Positions 60,301 to 64,000 of a stretch of 64,000 nucleotides of DNA are shown in pieces. Each line of letters starts with the position of its first letter. Positions within the stretch are counted from its first letter, which is position 1. The position numbers were made by a program, and so were the translations under genes. The notes below the pieces were generated by a model, which ran no database searches, was not told where the DNA came from, and was given only the letters and a program-made list of their open reading frames with translations. The stretch is from Antedon mediterranea (lineage: Eukaryota; Echinodermata; Crinoidea; Comatulida; Antedonidae). Location: contig NC_092680.1 in NCBI RefSeq assembly GCF_964355755.1, positions 12,811,001-12,875,000 of the forward strand. The letters are read 5' to 3'.

Positions 60301-63300
60301 TAGTTTAGTTTACAGTCTCTATTTCTGTTAACATACACAGTTAATAATTAAGTTAATTATAGTTGTTGTTACTGTCAACTTTACCAATTATTTAATTAAC
60401 AGCAAGTTCCAGACAGCCAAGACACTATGGAAGCAGAGATAGAATCTCTACTTTTTAAAGTTCCTGGTAAATCAGCACTAGCAAGTCCACACAAGAAAGA
60501 CCATCAAAGAAGGACTGTAGAATTTGCTGTAAGCCGGCTTATTGTTTCAATTACTATCTATTTTAAGAATATTTTATGAGATTGTTCCATCTATCCAAAG
60601 CTGATCATTAGGGTCCCTCAGAACATACTATTCATATTTATCAATATTAAATTTACATATAATAGAAATCCTTGAAAAGGATTTAAAATTTATTTGGCCA
60701 TCTGAGAGATGGGAGAGATATTTGAAGAGTATGTCGGACATCTAAAGGAAGAAAATTATAGAAAGATGGAGTCAAAGAGTGGAGTTAAAAAGTAGGTCAA
60801 TATCTTATTATTATGATTTTTCATTGCTTGTTTGCTTTATTTTCCAGGTTCCTCCAAAGTCCTCTGTCAGTAGAAAATCCAAAAGAAAAGTACAGATTGA
60901 AGAGGAGGATTGTGGAACAACAGAAAACAAACAAATAACGGTACTTTTTTCCCTCTTCACTTGTTTTGAATGTTAGTGAATACAAAATAAAAAATCATGA
61001 ATAATACCACCAAACTTGCGAGTTAGGATGACTATAACGAGGCATTTAATAAAAAGGCAAATTGCCTTAAAATGTAAATGTGACATTCTCATCATCAGAA
61101 CAGTAAACAACGCCTAGAGTGCTTATATACCAATAGGACATATTGTATGAGGCAATTTGCCTTTTTATTAAATGCCTCGTTATAGTTATCCTAAAATAAA
61201 AAATATTTCAATATTTTGTGTATATGATGTTTTCATTTATCTTCTTCAGGTTCCAGCAAAGTCCTCAGCCAGGAGTAAAAAACAAAAAGTTCCACAGATT
61301 GCAGAAGAACAGAGGGAAACACCAGAAAACGAACAAGTAATGATACTTACTTTGTTTGTTTAACTTAAACATGTTACTTTGTGTTCAAGACTCAACATGT
61401 TATTCTGAATAATGGTAATTCATGTGTATTTTTTATATTTTCCAGGTTCCTCCAAGGTCCTCTGCTAGGAAATCCAAAAGAAAAGTTCCACAAATTGCAG
61501 AAGAACAAAGTGAAACACCAGAAAACAAACAAGTAATGACAATTCCTCCAAGGTCCTCTGCCAGGAAGTCAAAACGAAAAGCACAGATTGAAGAAGAAGA
61601 AGATGAAAAAGAAGAAGAAAGGGAAACAACAGAAAACAAACCAGTAAGGATCTTTACTTTGTTTGGTTAACTTAAACATGATACTTTGTGTTCAAGACTC
61701 AACATCTTATTCTGAATAATGGTAATTCATGTGTTTTTTAAATATTTTCCAGGTTCCTCCAAGGTCCTCCGCCTGGAAGTCAAAACGAAAAGCACAGATT
61801 GAAGAAGAAGAAGATGAGAAAGAAGAAGATAAAAAAGTAGAAGAAGAAGAACAAAGTGAAACAACAGAAAACAATCAAGTAATGATACTTACTTTGTTTG
61901 TTTAACTTTAACATGATTCTTTGTGTTCAAGACTCAACATCTTATTCTTAATAATGGTATTTCATGTATTTTTTTTTTATATTTTCCAGGTTCCTCCAAG
62001 GTCCTCTGCCAGGAAATCCAAAAGAAAATTTCCACAGTTTGCAGAAGAACAAAGTGAAACACTAGAAAACAAACAAGTAATGATACTTTATATTTTTAAC
62101 TTAAACATGATACTTTGTGTTCAAGACTCGACATCTTATTCTGAATAATGGTATTTCATGTGTTTTTTTTAAATATTTTCCAGGTTCCTCCAAGGTCTTC
62201 TGCCAGGAAGTCAAAACGCAAAGCACAGATTGAAGAAGAAGAAGAAAGTGAAACACCAGAAAACAAACAAGTAATGATATTTACTTTGTTTGTTTAACTT
62301 AAATAAACATGATACTTTTTGTGTTCAAGACTCAACATCTTATTCTGAATAATGGTATTTCATGTTTTTTTTTTATATATTTTTTAGGTTCCTCCAAGGT
62401 CTTCTGCCAGGAAGTCAAAACGAAAAGCACAGATTGAAGAAGAAGAAGAAAGTGAAACACCAGAAAAAAAACAAATAACGGTATTTACTTTTTTGTATAT
62501 ATAGAGTTTTGTATACAAAGTTTGGAAAACAATTTTTTCCAGCTTTGATGTACAGTTTATTGAAAATGACCAAGAGAAGGTTGAATCTAAATTATCATAC
62601 TTTTTTTTATTAATGATGACATGTTCATATTTTTTTAATTTTTGATAATACAGGTTTCTTTTTTTATATTTCAAAGACCCCAAAGAAATCTAGAAGTACA
62701 GTACCTGATGAGATGCCCTACACTCCATCATTACGCCGCAACAGAACCAGCGTTTGTCCACCAAAGATCATGTTTACGGGTGTGGTTGATGAGGCCTGGG
62801 AAAAAGTAAATTGCTATTCATTTCTTAGTTTGCTTTTTCAGCTTTGTTGGTTTTACTGAATAAGAAACACTGTACATGTATAGAGTAATCTACATTTGTA
62901 CTTCATCTATACTATACTTACTACTTACTTTATTGCCGGTCCGCCAGATAGTCTGATGACTTTCCCACCTTGGCTGCTTTGCTTATATCTCGGATTGCTT
63001 TTCTCCAGTCCTGTCTGTTTTCTGCTATTCTCTGAATCGTTTCTATACTATAATGCCCAGTTATGAAAAAATAGTAACTATGCATATATTGTTCTATTGT
63101 AACCTGCTTTATTTTAGTTATTTGTTTATTTATACCAACATTTTAAAATGAGTATGACATTTGTTTTTTAGATTGTAAAGGATGTAGGCGGTGTTAGTGC
63201 CACCTCAATTGAAGACTGTACGCACCTAATAACAGACAAGGTAATTTAAAAAAATATAAACATGCATTTCTAATGAATTAAAACATTATAAAAATAGATT

Positions 63301-63792
63301 TGGTAAAAACTGATTAACTGGAAACATGATGCAAATTCTGCTTATCAGTTAACAGTGTGTATGTGTTGAGCATTATTGTAAAGCTTTGTCTACACTATCA
63401 AACCTTATGTGACAAAACAATGTTATGTGCCTATATTTGGACACAATGTCATATCACTACCATATTTGGGCAGTTTGATAGTGTAGAGATTAATACAAAG
63501 AATACACACATTATAGAATGAAAACATGCATAGTCTTGGTCAATCCGGTTCTCAAACTGAATCCATACATTTTGTGTACACATTGACAGTTAGATAATCT
63601 GTGGGGCTTTCTAGCACAATTCTCGTAGTCTGTATATCTGAGATTGTTTGATTGTTGGTGCAATTTTGATATATTATTTTGAATATTTCTAGATGCGTCG
63701 TACTGTTAAGTTTTTGTGTGGCCTTGCCAAGGGTGCGTACATCCTTAGCCCAAACTGGCTTGAGGAGTCAAAACGAATGAAAAACTTTGTCA
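54324..63792 (+). CDS. MDC1: MDC1-like DNA-damage checkpoint mediator, 5' part (18 coding exons; 3' end outside window)
   Basis: Coding exons: 54324-54407, 55961-56269, 56610-56681, 57213-57261, 57537-57596, 58131-58244, 58737-60214, 60403-60528, 60848-60940, 61250-61336, 61446-61643, 61753-61878, 61990-62076, 62184-62270, 62388-62480, 62677-62805, 63172-63240, 63693-63792. Phases agree throughout, giving 1120 residues so far. The N-terminus MDFDLTQAI resembles vertebrate MDC1 DTQAI. An FHA domain lies at about 45-125 (LIGRGE, LSKEHACIE, ASRNKTRRG). Acidic linkers include one SDTDDE. Exon 7 has 28 TQ sites. Seven symmetric exons repeat a VPPRSSARKSKRK..ETPENKQ unit. BRCT1 starts near 1050 (PPKIMFTGVVDE) and continues through THLITDK and TVKFLCGLAKGAYILSPNWL. 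MDC1 binds gamma-H2AX via its BRCT pair and recruits RNF8 via phospho-TQXF (established in vertebrates). The second BRCT is expected beyond the window. Confidence 0.93.
54425..55470 (+). repeat. 30-bp minisatellite in MDC1 intron 1
   Basis: About 30 head-to-tail copies of a 30-bp unit (CAATGTCTGTATCTATGCCT core) from about 54540 to 55455, with only about five base differences, flanked by degenerate TAGCCATGCCTACGTG units. It starts right after exon 1's donor. Long open frames arise because the unit is divisible by three and lacks stops; I do not regard them as genes. Confidence 0.95.
55961..56269 (+). other. MDC1: MDC1 exon 2: FHA domain
   Basis: Single exon for residues 29-131 covering the whole FHA fold. 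Phosphopeptide-binding residues expected of FHA domains are present: GR in LIGRGE, S and H in LSKEHACIE, and N in SRNKTRRG. Confidence 0.88.
56333..56523. repeat. Right part of TTAA element B, second copy
   Basis: Matches 27314-27525 (CCTAACTACTGAAAAAAGTC, CTGTACCTGAGCTTTAA). Left end missing. In MDC1 intron 2. Confidence 0.7.
57307..57425. mobile_element. Palindromic MITE, copy 6
   Basis: AAAGCTCTACACTATCTAAC start, AGTTTGATAGTGTAGACAAA end. In MDC1 intron 4. Confidence 0.7.
57805..57945. repeat. Dispersed repeat copy (pair with 28255)
   Basis: Same landmark blocks as 28255-28395. In MDC1 intron 5. The rest of that intron shows nothing I can name. Confidence 0.65.
58737..60214 (+). other. 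MDC1: MDC1 exon 7: TQ-motif array exon
   Basis: Residues 230-722. Three repeat blocks in order. (a) 58740-59545: paired ATQAY and ATQRY sites with acidic EETDEEG linkers (seven TQRY, six TQAY, plus TQMY, TQTY, TQKE). (b) About 59567-59790: five 15-residue DTTQEDNDVAPTLAY units (the first has TTRED). (c) About 59850-60170: nine 12-residue EVAETQVFGKDD units, seven TQVF, one TQVL, one TRVF. TQ is the ATM/ATR site and F/Y at +3 is the RNF8 FHA preference in vertebrates. Confidence 0.9.
60848..62480 (+). repeat. MDC1: Tandem exon+intron duplication array in MDC1
   Basis: Eight copies of a ~30-residue unit in seven exons, separated by ~110-bp introns; from exon 10 on these introns are near-copies (TTTGTGTTCAAGACTCAACA, ATTCTGAATAATGGTATTTC). 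Most unit periods are 194-204 bp. Exon 11 contains two units fused across a lost intron. All introns are phase 0. Confidence 0.92.
61027..61193 (-). mobile_element. Inverted-ended repeat related to the hammerhead-like family
   Basis: CTATAACGAGGCATTTAATA at the left is mirrored by ATTAAATGCCTCGTTATAGT at the right. The minus strand has CTGATGATGAGAATG but lacks the TTCTCGAAAC part. In MDC1 intron 9. Confidence 0.65.
63379..63488. mobile_element. Palindromic MITE, copy 7
   Basis: GTAAAGCTTTGTCTACACTA start, CAGTTTGATAGTGTAGAGAT end, CATATCACTACCATATTTGG core. In MDC1 intron 17. Confidence 0.7.
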
Positions 63793-63823
63793 GTAAGTAT
63801 CTATATATTGTTTTATTTCAACA

Positions 63824-64000
63824 ATGATTGGCTTGGTGGTTATGATGCTTGGCTACCAATTCAAGGGTACTGGGTTCAAGTCCTGTCAGTGTCATATTTT
63901 TTGTTAATGACAAATTACAACTCCACTCCCAAAGACTTTTAATAAGACTTTTTTTTATGTAGAGCATCTTGTGTATATGTTTGTCTTGTGAACGGGATTG
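63824..64000 (+). repeat. tRNA-derived SINE, cut by window edge
   Basis: tRNA-like head with GGCTTGGTGGTTATGATGC and B-box GGTTCAAGTCC, then CACTCCCAAAGACTT and GTAGAGCATCTTGTGTATAT as at 38569-38612. Confidence 0.6.

Noticed and set aside
62654-62676. Alternative acceptor (tacag) for MDC1 exon 16
   Set aside because: It would shift the frame away from the BRCT sequence; the acceptor ending at 62676 keeps phase 0.

Overview
This is a eukaryotic, AT-rich, intron- and transposon-dense window. I infer a marine deuterostome invertebrate, probably an echinoderm: the proteins are close to vertebrate family members, several repeats have tRNA-derived SINE heads, and TAGGCCTA-type palindromes are scattered throughout. 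No species is claimed.

Three protein genes lie on the + strand. (1) Positions 1-4810 hold the 3' part of a nuclear receptor coactivator 6 (NCOA6)-like gene, recognised by its LXXLL box. (2) Positions 6586-44107 hold a complete NRBP (nuclear receptor binding protein, pseudokinase) gene. Its 14 coding exons were placed by splice sites and phase and give 502 residues. (3) From 54324 to the right edge lies the 5' part of an MDC1-like DNA-damage mediator: an N-terminal TQ, an FHA domain, a very long TQXF/TQXY array, tandemly duplicated K/R-and-E-rich exons, and the start of BRCT1. A tRNA-Gly(TCC) gene is on the minus strand at 48686-48757.

The spaces between exons are mostly repeats. NRBP intron 1 has a 3.3 kb foldback element and a second, smaller foldback with CACTCCGGCCGCG-type end repeats. 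Intron 4 is a nest of TTAA-flanked elements, one carrying an independent 2.5 kb element with 0.5 kb inverted ends and a broken transposase-like gene. Intron 6 has palindromic GTTATCCGC units and a 1.6 kb direct repeat. Intron 9 is almost entirely a 48-bp minisatellite made from the end of exon 9 plus its splice donor. The NRBP-MDC1 interval has a rearranged copy of MDC1 exon 7, the tRNA, and two more foldback elements with GAAATCGGTCGCG-type end repeats. MDC1 intron 1 holds a nearly uniform 30-bp minisatellite. A palindromic ~110-180 bp MITE occurs seven times.

The strongest leads are the expanded TQXF/TQXY array in MDC1 (about 22 candidate RNF8-FHA sites), the array of 29 splice-donor copies in NRBP, the exon-duplication array in MDC1, and the foldback elements that share one architecture but have unrelated end motifs.
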